Source: JBASEY01 sp049652745 (GTDB lineage: Bacteria > CSSED10-310). Taken from it: DNA of 38,706 nucleotides. A program made the position numbers and the translations under genes. The stretch is taken from positions 1-38,706 of the forward strand of contig JBASEY010000060.1 in NCBI GenBank assembly GCA_049652745.1. The letters are read 5' to 3'. Shown one piece after another: positions 9,248 through 16,846 of the stretch (position 1 is the first letter of the stretch; each line of letters opens with the position of its first letter). The notes beneath the pieces are model-generated. The model saw only the letters and a list, made by a program, of their open reading frames with translations. It did not search any database and was not told where the DNA came from.

Positions 9248-9391
9248 ACATAGGTGAGTGAACATGCGAATAAGTTGTATGGATCATAAATCATGGGGAT
9301 ATTTATTGAAAATAAAGCAGCCCATTATTCTCCCCGATGGCCTAATCCTGGAATCTTAATCTTTGGAGTCAAGGAAACTTAAGAATACCTC

Positions 9392-10762
9392 GTGAACTTT
9401 CAATTCTTGGAAAAGAAGACGTTTATTCTGGTTTTCGGCGGAGTACTTATCGGAGTTTTCGGAATAGGATTACTCCAAATTATAGTAATGTACCCTCTTG
9501 GATTACTCCCGATTTTATTGCTTCGGCCAAGATTGCTAATCTTTCTTATGCTTGTTCAATTTTCAATTGGGTGTGGAATAGGATCGTTTATTTGGAATCG
9601 ATTCGCCATCACTGATTCGGTTCCTACAGAGGTAAAACCTAAAAAACCACGCGCTTTTAACTATCCAAGAACAATGCCTAGTGATAAGAAAAAAACGATC
9701 GGTAGAAAAATCCGACAATCCGTGCGGGAGTTACCACGATCTATCAAAGAAGATTTTCCTCTAATACTCGAAAGTGCATCACCAAACATCAGGGAAGTTC
9801 AAATTGGCTGTATGAGATATATTTTCGGATGTTTGGGTATCGAATATCTTCCAATGCTTTGTACCGATATTATTGACGAGACACGTCAGGATACGATCTC
9901 CTGCTTTTTCGAATTTCTTTCAAGGACCAACATCGATCCCGATGAGCTTTTAATTAGAGATTCGGTAATAGAAAGGGTCAAATTCGAGACTACTATTGGT
10001 ATCCTTTTAGAGGCTGATGATATTAGGCGAGGTTTCAATGTGTCGCCAATTCCGATCTATAAAGCACTTAGGATATCAATTGAAGAAGCTGAGTTATTGT
10101 TAGACAAAATGAGAGATGTTGCCAGTCTATTAAAGACAATGTCAGCCAAAAAAAAGGTGCTTTTTGAATACAAACGCTGGTTTCTAGAAGTTAAAGAAAA
10201 ATTGGAGCATTGGGAAGAATATGACTCCACCGAACTTCAAAAGGCGTTTGATGTTGCGGAGAAATTCAATAGGTATCAAATCCGATTCGATAGCCATTTA
10301 GAGGATATAACTGAAATTCTTACCAAACTAAAAGGATCGAAAAACTGGGATTCTATCGAGAAAGAAGTTGTTAACCAGTATGATATTCTTAATTACATTA
10401 AATCATTGCTGTGTGACCCACCATCTGATGAAGATATTGAATTGGAAATTGAGGAGGGATTAGGTATGTTGGAAAGCGTTTTTATGGCTCTTAATGATCT
10501 CCTCAAGAAAATCGGTGGATATACATTCAACGCCGGTGATCAAATTAGAGAGAAAGTAGTTAAAGAAATTCAATTGCTTGGTTTAAAGTTCGGAACACCA
10601 TTTACTGAAGTAAAGTCAACATATAGAAAAATGGCACTTAAATATCATCCGGATAGAAACAAAAGCCGCGATGCTGAACAAAAGATGAAAGACTTGAACA
10701 ATGCATGGGAAGTGTTATGTAAATATTATAAAAATATAAAGGAGGAATTTGTACATGTCTAA
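9392..10762 (+). CDS. Membrane-anchored J-domain (DnaJ-like) protein
   Basis: This 456-aa protein is read from GTG 9392; the only nearby alternative ATG falls inside the first membrane helix. Two hydrophobic segments (residues about 9-35 and 40-65) anchor the N-terminus. A basic linker and a long helical middle (LLDKMRDVASLLKTMSAKKK...) follow. The last 57 residues form a J domain: TPFTEVKSTYRKMALKYHPD contains the diagnostic HPD near residue 419, followed by RNKSRDAEQKMKDLNNAW. J domains stimulate ATP hydrolysis by Hsp70-family proteins, so a client or partner Hsp70-like protein is expected; the nearest candidate is the 1120-aa protein at 5423-8785. It is first gene of a four-gene run, overlapping the VWA gene by 8 bp. 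J-domain call is strong; system role is inferred. Confidence 0.8.
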   Translation: MNFQFLEKKTFILVFGGVLIGVFGIGLLQIIVMYPLGLLPILLLRPRLLIFLMLVQFSIGCGIGSFIWNRFAITDSVPTEVKPKKPRAFNYPRTMPSDKKKTIGRKIRQSVRELPRSIKEDFPLILESASPNIREVQIGCMRYIFGCLGIEYLPMLCTDIIDETRQDTISCFFEFLSRTNIDPDELLIRDSVIERVKFETTIGILLEADDIRRGFNVSPIPIYKALRISIEEAELLLDKMRDVASLLKTMSAKKKVLFEYKRWFLEVKEKLEHWEEYDSTELQKAFDVAEKFNRYQIRFDSHLEDITEILTKLKGSKNWDSIEKEVVNQYDILNYIKSLLCDPPSDEDIELEIEEGLGMLESVFMALNDLLKKIGGYTFNAGDQIREKVVKEIQLLGLKFGTPFTEVKSTYRKMALKYHPDRNKSRDAEQKMKDLNNAWEVLCKYYKNIKEEFVHV

Positions 10763-11531
10763 TGACAAAAAAAGTTTAGTTCCACGATCAATGGAGTCAT
10801 CTGCTGTCACGAACATTAATGACCAAGTAGAAAAGAAACTTGCATTAATAAAGAAAAAAGTAGCCGCAAGGTATAGTCCGAAACGTATAATTTTCGCTTA
10901 TGATGCGACGGGAAGTCGTGAACCTTCATGGGAACTTGCAAAATCTATCCAGTCACGAATGCTTTCTGAATCGCTGCAATACGGGAATGTTGAAATGATG
11001 GTGCTTGTATACCGGGATCGTTTTACTGATTCGACATATCTAGAACACAGTGAATGGTCTAAAGACGGTGATTATCTTCAATCATTCATGGAACCGATCT
11101 TATGTTATGGTGGAGGTGGTAATCATGGTGAAAGTATCGATGAAGCGTTGGATTTTGCATTAAAACAAGATCCTCCAGTGAATGCTATAATTTTGATTGG
11201 TGACGAACCGGTTGTGCCAAGACAACGTTCCGTTGCTTATCAACTTGCGAAGGATTTAGGGGAGAAAAATATTCCTGTTTTTATTTTTCAAGAAGGGGAC
11301 CGACCGCAGGCAGAGATTGACTACAAGATTATAGCTGAAAATTCGGGAGGAGTTTATGATAAATTTTCGCCTGATTCGAGAATTGATTTCACGGATCGAC
11401 TCCGAGTAGCAACAATTTTTGCAACAGGCGGAAAACAGGCAATTGAAGAATTTATTAAAAAACATGCTGATCCGTCACGGATGATCAGTGAGGGGGCACA
11501 ACAATTAGCTAGAAAACTTCTTGGAGAATAA
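10755..11531 (+). CDS. von Willebrand factor A (VWA) domain protein
   Basis: The start is ATG 10755 (MSNDKKSL), placed by a GGAGG 9 bases upstream; a TTG two codons earlier is less likely. It encodes 258 aa with no signal peptide or membrane segment. The core is a single VWA fold: RIIFAYDATGS at 45-54 is a variant metal-binding (MIDAS) site with DxTGS instead of DxSxS, CYGGGGNHGESIDEAL at 118-132 sits at the usual third MIDAS loop but lacks its threonine, and NAIILIGDEP (D150) provides the later aspartate. The C-terminus is helical (GAQQLARKLLGE). VWA proteins usually act as protein-binding adaptors or sensors, as TerY does in tellurite-type conflict systems. The overlap with the J-domain gene indicates co-translation. 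Confidence 0.75.
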   Translation: MSNDKKSLVPRSMESSAVTNINDQVEKKLALIKKKVAARYSPKRIIFAYDATGSREPSWELAKSIQSRMLSESLQYGNVEMMVLVYRDRFTDSTYLEHSEWSKDGDYLQSFMEPILCYGGGGNHGESIDEALDFALKQDPPVNAIILIGDEPVVPRQRSVAYQLAKDLGEKNIPVFIFQEGDRPQAEIDYKIIAENSGGVYDKFSPDSRIDFTDRLRVATIFATGGKQAIEEFIKKHADPSRMISEGAQQLARKLLGE

Positions 11532-11582
11532 TTGAAAACATCTAAGAGATCATAATAATCCAAAAATAAAGGAAAAAAATAA

Positions 11583-12434
11583 ATGATTAATAAAAACACA
11601 TTTCAACGCATATATTTCGGTGGTTTGTTCGGTTTGCCGATCTTTACAGTGATCTTCCTTAGAAACAGTGCCTATGATGCTTTTCTCTTCTGGTGCGGTA
11701 TTCTTCACATGCTCGTCTTGATTATCGCTGCATTTATTGTCAGTCCAGATTACGAGAGCCAAGCTGGTGTTGACACGCAATTTGCCGGATACATCTGGAC
11801 ACTAATAGGAATGGGAACCATACTTCTAAGCTTTAAAGGGGAAAATATAGATCCTGGAATGATAGGAATTTTTCTGAAAGGGGCTGGTTTAGCGATTATA
11901 ACTTCAATAATTGGCTGGTTAGCAGGGGGATGGCTCGAAAATAGAACTCAGGCAACCCATAGAGATTTATCACGAGGAGCCATGGATGACTTCGCACGGA
12001 CGATAACTTATCTAAATTCTCGCCTTGAAAAAGTTGGAAACGATTTGACTGATGCCATCGAAACAACTGTAAAAAATATCGAAACACTTAAAACAGAATC
12101 TGGGCGCGCCAGTACAAATATAAAAAATTTGGCAGAAGAAATTCATAGGGCTTTTACTGGAACGAAAACAAAATTCGAGTCTATTGTAGTAGTTACGGAT
12201 GCCTTGCATAAAAGCATTACACAAGGATTGGATAAATTCAATGCCTGTTCAAACGAATTCGTGAGCTTGTCAAATTATTCTCAGAAAATTACAAATAATA
12301 TTAACTCAACAGCTCAAAATATTAAGGATTTATCGCAATCTGTCAGAGAAGCAACTACTCAGTCTCAGAAAGTCATTGAACAAACAGGAAAATTTATCGA
12401 TATAGTATTTGACGGGAAAGCGAAGAGCATTTAA
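11583..12434 (+). CDS. MotA/ZorA-like membrane protein with coiled-coil tail
   Basis: ATG 11583 is preceded by AAGGA 10 bases upstream; the protein is 283 aa. Four hydrophobic segments are visible (about residues 10-27, 32-53, 68-84 and 92-118). The last two, YIWTLIGMGTILLSF and LKGAGLAIITSIIGWLAGGW, have the T-L-x-G...G and G-L-A-x-x-T-S-x-x-G pattern of MotA/TolQ/ExbB proton-channel subunits, including Zorya ZorA. Residues about 126-275 form a long cytoplasmic coiled coil, reminiscent of the ZorA tail. The next gene begins immediately after its stop and encodes an OmpA-domain protein, exactly the ZorA-ZorB arrangement. It likely forms the stator-like half of an ion-driven complex. Family-level call moderate to good; it is shorter than most ZorA proteins. 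Confidence 0.65.
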   Translation: MINKNTFQRIYFGGLFGLPIFTVIFLRNSAYDAFLFWCGILHMLVLIIAAFIVSPDYESQAGVDTQFAGYIWTLIGMGTILLSFKGENIDPGMIGIFLKGAGLAIITSIIGWLAGGWLENRTQATHRDLSRGAMDDFARTITYLNSRLEKVGNDLTDAIETTVKNIETLKTESGRASTNIKNLAEEIHRAFTGTKTKFESIVVVTDALHKSITQGLDKFNACSNEFVSLSNYSQKITNNINSTAQNIKDLSQSVREATTQSQKVIEQTGKFIDIVFDGKAKSI

Positions 12435-13115
12435 ATGTCACAATTTTCGGTAAGAAACTTACAGCAATCCGAAATATTTTTTGTCCTCTTTCTATTCCTT
12501 CTTTTTGCATTGATCGTGCTGAATGTGAATGAGGCCGAAGAGAAATCACCCATGGAATCGATTGAAGAAAATTTGGATGAGACTGAAGATGAACAACCGA
12601 TGGAGTTGATTGAACAGGATACGGATGAAGCTGATGATAAACCTCCAATAATTACTCTCCCGGAGGCCTCTGGTTATAGATTTGTATCAGGAAGCGCCAA
12701 GCTTTCTGATGCTTTTCAAACGCTGTTATCAACGAAAATAATTCCACAGCTTGAGAACCATATAAAGGTTTATAATGTCAATGTCATCGAAGTCATTGGT
12801 CACACCGATGGACAAATCATTAAATCGGGTAAAGGTAATTTGGATGATGAGCTGGAAAATGTTGTTTATTCCAGCTCTGTTGAGGCGATTGATACTCTTA
12901 TCCCTGCATCAAACGCAGATTTGGGATTGATGCGTGCGTTATCTGTAATTAAATTTTTTCAACTCGAGCAAACCAAAGGGCGTCTCCTTGGTATTCATTT
13001 TCGGCCCTATTCTGCAGGGCAAATACTACTCCCCAACGGTCAGTTGGCTCATGTCAATAGAAATCCGGATGAAGAACGTCGTAGAATCGAATTAAGGCTG
13101 ATTCGAGAAGAATAA
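12435..13115 (+). CDS. MotB/ZorB-like protein with OmpA-type peptidoglycan-binding domain
   Basis: ATG 12435 directly follows the upstream TAA. The protein is 226 aa. One membrane helix (about 13-31, FFVLFLFLLFALIVL) is followed by a very acidic linker (33-70) that contains a 2 x 16-residue duplication. Residues about 78-225 are an OmpA-like domain: VIEVIGHTDGQ at 117-127, ADLGLMRALSVIKFF, and the closing NRNPDEERRRIELRL. This is the layout of MotB and ZorB. In those proteins an aspartate near the start of the helix carries protons; here there is no Asp in the helix, but E13 lies at the corresponding edge (QQSEIFF). It would anchor the MotA-like partner to the cell wall. Zorya is a known anti-phage motor system, but its other components (ZorC, ZorD, ZorE) are absent here. 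Confidence 0.72.
   Translation: MSQFSVRNLQQSEIFFVLFLFLLFALIVLNVNEAEEKSPMESIEENLDETEDEQPMELIEQDTDEADDKPPIITLPEASGYRFVSGSAKLSDAFQTLLSTKIIPQLENHIKVYNVNVIEVIGHTDGQIIKSGKGNLDDELENVVYSSSVEAIDTLIPASNADLGLMRALSVIKFFQLEQTKGRLLGIHFRPYSAGQILLPNGQLAHVNRNPDEERRRIELRLIREE
12549..12644 (+). repeat. 2 x 48-bp in-frame duplication in acidic linker
   Basis: Two 16-codon units, starting PMESIEEN and PMELIEQD and ending in acidic residues, lie back to back between the membrane helix and the OmpA domain of the MotB-like protein. The copies differ at many bases, so the duplication is old. It probably sets linker length between membrane and peptidoglycan. Confidence 0.7.
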
Positions 13116-13292
13116 ACAGTTTGATTCCCGATATTCCGATAATTTTTCAGCTTTATAATAATTTCTTTATTTCAAATTTTGGTGTGAAGTTATGTTTGTA
13201 ATTTGATTTGAGCTCCCTCTGAATTTGACATCACGGAATTGAACTAGTTATATTTTTATTTTCTCGCTTTATCGAAAAGAAGGAGGAGTATC

Positions 13293-14099
13293 ATGAAAAC
13301 AAATAACGCATTTGAGCAAATTTTTCATCCACTGCTCACAGAGTTTTGCAGGGAAATCAAGCCCATCCAAATTAATGACGATTTTCCGGCAATATTTTTG
13401 CCTCATACAATGAACAACTACTCAAACGCAGAAAGAAAAATATTCTATTTTGGCAGAGATACTAACGGCTGGTTAGAAACTGGTGAGCTTATGAGAGCTT
13501 ACTCAAAAAATGATCTATCAAGTTTTTTTGAAAACACTAAACAATGGGCAAACGATTTTTGTTTTTTTAAATACACTAAAAATCAAGCATATGGCTTTTG
13601 GACTTTGGTAATTCGGCTACATTTAAGGCTGAAAGGCTTCAAAGAAAATCTAAAGATCGGTGAGGATTTCCCCAAAAATTTTTATGAATATATTAATGAC
13701 TTTGGTTGGGGTAACACAAATGCAATCGAAACTGATCAAAGCCAGAAAAATCAATCCCTTTGGGAAACACTTGACAAAAAAAAATATCGGGCAATAAAAA
13801 AGAAATCAAAAAAATTTGATAGACTAAAATGCACAATTGATGCCTTCAAACCTGATATAGTGTTTGTTTTTAACTGGAATAAACAATACTGCCAACCTCA
13901 AAATTTTTTAGAAGGCCTCGTCTATCAAGAACAAAATATTGATATAGTAAATGGTAAATTTACCTATTATTATTTACCTGAATCAAAAACAAAATTATTA
14001 TGGACTATTCATCCAAATTTTTTACGGTTTGTTAAAAACTACAATATTGACAACTTGATCGATGAAATTGAAAGATATTTTCGGTCAATAGAAAACTGA
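13293..14099 (+). CDS. Hypothetical protein with uracil-DNA-glycosylase-like motifs
   Basis: ATG 13293 has a strong AGGAGGAG ribosome site. The 268-aa protein is lysine- and asparagine-rich and its DNA is markedly AT-rich, unlike the DISARM-like block. KIFYFGRDTNGW (residues 49-60) and LLWTIHPNFLRF (about 234-246) occupy the positions of the two active-site motifs of uracil-DNA glycosylase superfamily proteins (GxDP-type loop and HPS-type loop). Related hypothetical proteins with a 'GQETNGW' motif exist in accessory regions; their activity is not known to me. In between, DAFKPDIVFVFNW suggests a central beta strand. It lies 177 bp downstream of the Zorya-like pair with its own ribosome site, so it may or may not belong to that operon. 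Fold assignment is an inference; catalysis is unproven. Confidence 0.5.
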   Translation: MKTNNAFEQIFHPLLTEFCREIKPIQINDDFPAIFLPHTMNNYSNAERKIFYFGRDTNGWLETGELMRAYSKNDLSSFFENTKQWANDFCFFKYTKNQAYGFWTLVIRLHLRLKGFKENLKIGEDFPKNFYEYINDFGWGNTNAIETDQSQKNQSLWETLDKKKYRAIKKKSKKFDRLKCTIDAFKPDIVFVFNWNKQYCQPQNFLEGLVYQEQNIDIVNGKFTYYYLPESKTKLLWTIHPNFLRFVKNYNIDNLIDEIERYFRSIEN

Positions 14100-14251
14100 A
14101 GCGGTTCCCATTTTCAAACTACTTTATAGCTGAATTAAGTGACAATTCACATTTAAAAATGTACCAAAAAAGCAGGGCCGGGGCAGCATACTGATTACCC
14201 TAAGCACCTGAGAATGCATTGGCACTGGATTTATACCTTAGTATCCTCAAA

Positions 14252-14302
14252 AATTTGGCATCTTATTGGCCAAAAGTAGGGAAAACTTGGTGACCACTCA
14301 CA
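14252..14302 (-). mobile_element. IS21-like right-end remnant (site B)
   Basis: Read on the minus strand from 14302 it gives TGTGAGTGGTCACC, TTTTCCC, ACTTTTGGCCAATAAGAT and CCAAATTT, the same ordered blocks as the intact end at 38473. It is oriented as a right end (interior to the left), so with site A it brackets 5.45 kb containing the J-domain/VWA/ZorAB-like operon and the gene at 13293. No transposase gene lies between the two. Confidence 0.65.
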
Positions 14303-14350
14303 AGAATCCTAGAGCGTTAAAAAAACAAAGAGAGAAATTAAGGGGTAGTC

Positions 14351-14782
14351 TTAGTAATAAACTCTATCAAATGTCTTGATGGCTTCATTAGCCAGTTCTT
14401 TTGCTTTCACCAAGTCATCTTTCGAAGAAATCTCAAAAGCACGCCATTTTTCATTACTCTGATGACGAGGAACAGGCATCAAGTTATCCCATTCACTCTT
14501 TGTAATGGGCTTTTCACCTTTTAGATATCTAAAAACCAAATAGATATTGTTGTTTATGAATTTCCCATTCAAATGCAAAATAGGATTCTTACGAATTTGA
14601 CCATGCTCTTTATCACGAAAAAAATAAACACAGACGTCATAGTCCATATCATGAATTTTGGCCCTGGAATATAATCCCGTCTGCTCAATCGCTGAAACAT
14701 ATTCTCTGATTTTAGAATCCAATAAAGATAATGCCTTATTGTGCTCTTCATCCGTTATCGGTAAATTTCTTCTTTTTGCCAT
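14351..14782 (-). CDS. Hypothetical protein, 143 aa
   Basis: I place the start at the ATG at 14782 (MAKRRNLPIT) because a purine-rich AGGAAAGG lies about 10 bases upstream; the frame remains open to 14824. The protein is soluble and mixed alpha/beta with no membrane segment. It contains KIHDMDYDVCVYFFRDKEHG and NIYLVFRYLKGEKPITKSEW, then a helical C-terminus (DDLVKAKELANEAIKTFDRVYY). I do not recognise the family. It stands alone, convergent with the gene ending at 14099 and followed only by the IS end remnant. Confidence 0.65.
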   Translation of the reverse strand: MAKRRNLPITDEEHNKALSLLDSKIREYVSAIEQTGLYSRAKIHDMDYDVCVYFFRDKEHGQIRKNPILHLNGKFINNNIYLVFRYLKGEKPITKSEWDNLMPVPRHQSNEKWRAFEISSKDDLVKAKELANEAIKTFDRVYY

Positions 14783-15295
14783 TTCATTTTTTCCTTTCCT
14801 GAGTAACTTAGCTTCTTTTTGCAATGGTTAAAACATGTTAAATTTTCATAGTAGATTAGTAACCAGCCTCAGTCTGTTTTTTTCACACTGAAGCTTTTTC
14901 TATTTTCGACGCATAAATACCATAAAATGACTTAATTGTCAATGGCTTTCAATAAAGATCTATTTCAGTTATAGCCCTTTTTTATTTTGTCGCGGGATCC
15001 CCTGCGGTCATTTTTCTGAAAACCCGCCTTGAATTCCGTTTTCATGGTCGAAAATCAGTGTTTTTCACACGGTTATAAAAAAACACTAGCCAAATACGCC
15101 TCTTAAGAGACATCATTCCATTGTAGTGTAGGTTTTGGTGTAAAAATTGGTCTGGGATCATGCAGCTTTCGCTGCGGAAAATGGTTTTTTGATTAAGCTA
15201 CGCATCATCTCCTTTCGCTCCGCATTGATAAGACCGACAGCCAATCATTTGGACTAAGCCATCCTGTGTATCAAACATGTTGCAAGCGTAAAGAC
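14783..15295. other. 513-bp intergenic region without recognised gene
   Basis: This lies between two minus-strand genes. It is AT-rich with scattered T runs and holds the upstream region of the 143-aa gene. I see no long ORF, tRNA, clear terminator or IS end here. The part at 15130-15240 is richer in GC and reads like degraded coding sequence, but no frame stays open. Confidence 0.5.
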
Positions 15296-16003
15296 TCAAT
15301 ATCGCCGACTTTTAAACTTATCGTGATTCCAATAAAGAATTCTGTCAAGTTCAACCCCAGTAATCCCAAGCGGTTTACATACCTGTGTCAGTAGGGCTTG
15401 CTGAATTGCAAGATACTGTTCATCGTCATTAGGGGTATTTTCAGGAACGTCTGCACCAAGACCACGTAATATACCCAGCACTCTTGTATCAAGAGCTATT
15501 ATATCAACTGCCAGACCTAATTCTGCTAAAAGATCGCGGGCTCCTTTATGCTTTATATAAGAAAAATCTTGCATTACTTTGTTAATTCTAACCGGTTCCG
15601 GAAGTTTGCTTAAATGGATCATGTATCCGGTCGGGCCTCCAGGAAAATTTTTCAGAAATTCCAGGTTTCGTAACAGCGCTTTCGATTTAGCGCATTTTTT
15701 TACATCTGAAGATGCGTATCTGACACCATGGCTACGCAAAATGTAATTAATTTGCTCCAGGCAGCCGGGATCGTCAGGATCAAGATTGTCATAATGAAGT
15801 GAGCTTTGTGCCGTTGCTGAATTAACAAGTCTTTCATAACTTGCTGAACCACCTACTACGGCAACCTGATAAACAACTATTTTCCATATGCCGTCGGCGT
15901 CAAGCTTTCGCCACGCATCACGATCAGGAAACTTGGATCTTGTCGCATCAATAGACTCAGACACCATTTTCTTAAGTTTGGTCACAACAGCATTTGTAAA
16001 CAT
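15296..16003 (-). CDS. Helix-hairpin-helix DNA glycosylase/lyase-like protein
   Basis: The 235-aa protein starts at 16003 behind an AGGAGG ribosome site. Residues 153-172 (KGARDLLAELG then VDIIALD) match the HhH-GPD signature in which a hairpin lysine (K153) and a distal aspartate (D172 in ALDTRVLGIL) do the chemistry in Ogg-type bifunctional base-excision enzymes. The C-terminal ELDRILYWNHDKF also resembles the ending of Ogg2/AGOG-type proteins. The N-terminal half (KLDADGIWKIVVYQVAVVGG) is helical. Such enzymes remove damaged or modified bases. In a defence island it could act on modified phage DNA, but ordinary repair is equally possible. No partner gene is adjacent. The superfamily call is fairly good; base specificity cannot be read from sequence. 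Confidence 0.7.
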   Translation of the reverse strand: MFTNAVVTKLKKMVSESIDATRSKFPDRDAWRKLDADGIWKIVVYQVAVVGGSASYERLVNSATAQSSLHYDNLDPDDPGCLEQINYILRSHGVRYASSDVKKCAKSKALLRNLEFLKNFPGGPTGYMIHLSKLPEPVRINKVMQDFSYIKHKGARDLLAELGLAVDIIALDTRVLGILRGLGADVPENTPNDDEQYLAIQQALLTQVCKPLGITGVELDRILYWNHDKFKSRRY

Positions 16004-16548
16004 CTAAACCTCCTTCTTGCTTGGTAAAACAATAGAAAATACACCTCAACCAAATATTTGTCGTTCTGCTAGAAGCAGCGCTTAATTGAATATAAAGCAA
16101 ATGTAACGACAATTATCAACAGATATTTATAAAAATCCTTTTAATTACAAATCATAAGGCCGCAAGTTCTATTCTTGCCGGGCGCATAAAGAAAATCTTC
16201 AAAGGTATGATGCGTAATTACCGACAACATGATAGCGAATGGCGATACAATCATGTCCGGTCTGGGTGCATTCATCAGCGCGAATCTATAATAATGATAC
16301 GGAAACCCATGTTGTTACTAGTGTCCGATGCGTAGCGCCTGCTGCGATTCGCCGATCGGCAACTCTTTTGGTTGCTATCCCAACCACCGCCTTAAATGGA
16401 CGTGGTTTGCCTGATTAACACAATTTATGCGGAGAAAATGACCACAATTTATAGCAGAACATTCTAGAAAGCATATCTTTAAAATAAAATCAGATCAAAT
16501 TGTCGTGGTTAACCCTTCAACACAAAAATTCCCCTAAATATAATCTCA

Positions 16549-16596
16549 ATACTGGGGAAAGTTATTGGCCAAATTCTGGGGGTTTTTATTAGCCGG
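16549..16596 (-). mobile_element. Degenerate IS21-like end (site C)
   Basis: On the minus strand it reads GGCTAATAAAAACCCCC, then TTTGGCCAATAAC, then TTTCCCCAGTATTG, preserving the repeated 'GGCCAATAA...CCCCA' spacing of the ends at 8849, 14302 and 38473. The outermost TGTGA is lost. It abuts a transposase fragment on its right. Confidence 0.5.
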
Positions 16597-16704
16597 CATC
16601 ATCATTACAACAAGCTCCGTCCGCGTCAATCGCTGAAAGGTAATAGACCTGCTTCGGTGTATCGAGAAATAACGTGGCAAGAAGCTATCAGCTTGCGCAG
16701 ATGA
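16591..16704 (+). pseudogene. C-terminal fragment of a DDE integrase-type transposase
   Basis: From 16597 the frame reads HHHYNKLRPRQSLKGNRP, then ASVYREITWQEAISLRR and a TGA at 16702-16704. The 'YNxxRPxQSLxGxxPAxVY' block is the typical C-terminus of rve-type (IS3/IS481-like) transposases. Everything upstream has been replaced by the IS-end remnant at 16549-16596, so only the tail survives and it cannot be active. Confidence 0.75.
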
Positions 16705-16726
16705 TAATCCAGGCGATCAAATGATT

Positions 16727-16765
16727 AAAACTAAGTCCGGCAGAAAATGCCTTGACTTAGTTTTT
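16727..16765. terminator. Strong hairpin terminator, possibly bidirectional
   Basis: AAAACTAAGTC pairs with GACTTAGTTTT, with an inner GGCA-GAAAA-TGCC stem-loop, followed by a T run (16761-16765) and preceded by an A run on the other side. It sits 23 bp after the transposase fragment's stop and may be that element's terminator. It insulates the operon starting at 16847 from upstream reading. Confidence 0.75.
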
Positions 16766-16781
16766 GCTTTGCCTTTAGAAT
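16752..16781 (+). promoter_or_regulatory. Candidate sigma-70 promoter of DUF697/AAA operon
   Basis: TTGACT (16752-16757) and TAGAAT (16776-16781) are separated by 18 bp. The -35 lies inside the right arm of the terminator hairpin. The predicted transcript would begin about 60 bp before ATG 16847, which has a GGAGGT ribosome site. Confidence 0.5.
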
Positions 16782-16846
16782 GCGACGGAGATGTTGTTAT
16801 TAGGCAAGAAAATGTTGAGAAATATAATTAAAATCGGAGGTGCTTA

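Larger units (their letters stand above)
8786..9391. other. 606-bp intergenic region with IS end and short ORF remnant
   Basis: This separates the McrB/DUF2357 block from the J-domain operon. It contains an IS21-like end at 8849-8904 and a short open frame at 9116-9247. No strong terminator hairpin or clear sigma-70 promoter stands out. A weak AAGGAA motif at 9371-9376 is the only candidate ribosome site for the next gene. Confidence 0.6.
16004..16846. other. 843-bp intergenic region of mobile-element debris
   Basis: No intact gene. 16004-16540 shows no long ORF and no recognised element. 16549-16596 is a degenerate IS21-like end, 16591-16704 a transposase C-terminal fragment, 16727-16765 a strong hairpin terminator, and 16752-16781 a probable promoter for the DUF697/AAA operon. 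Confidence 0.6.
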
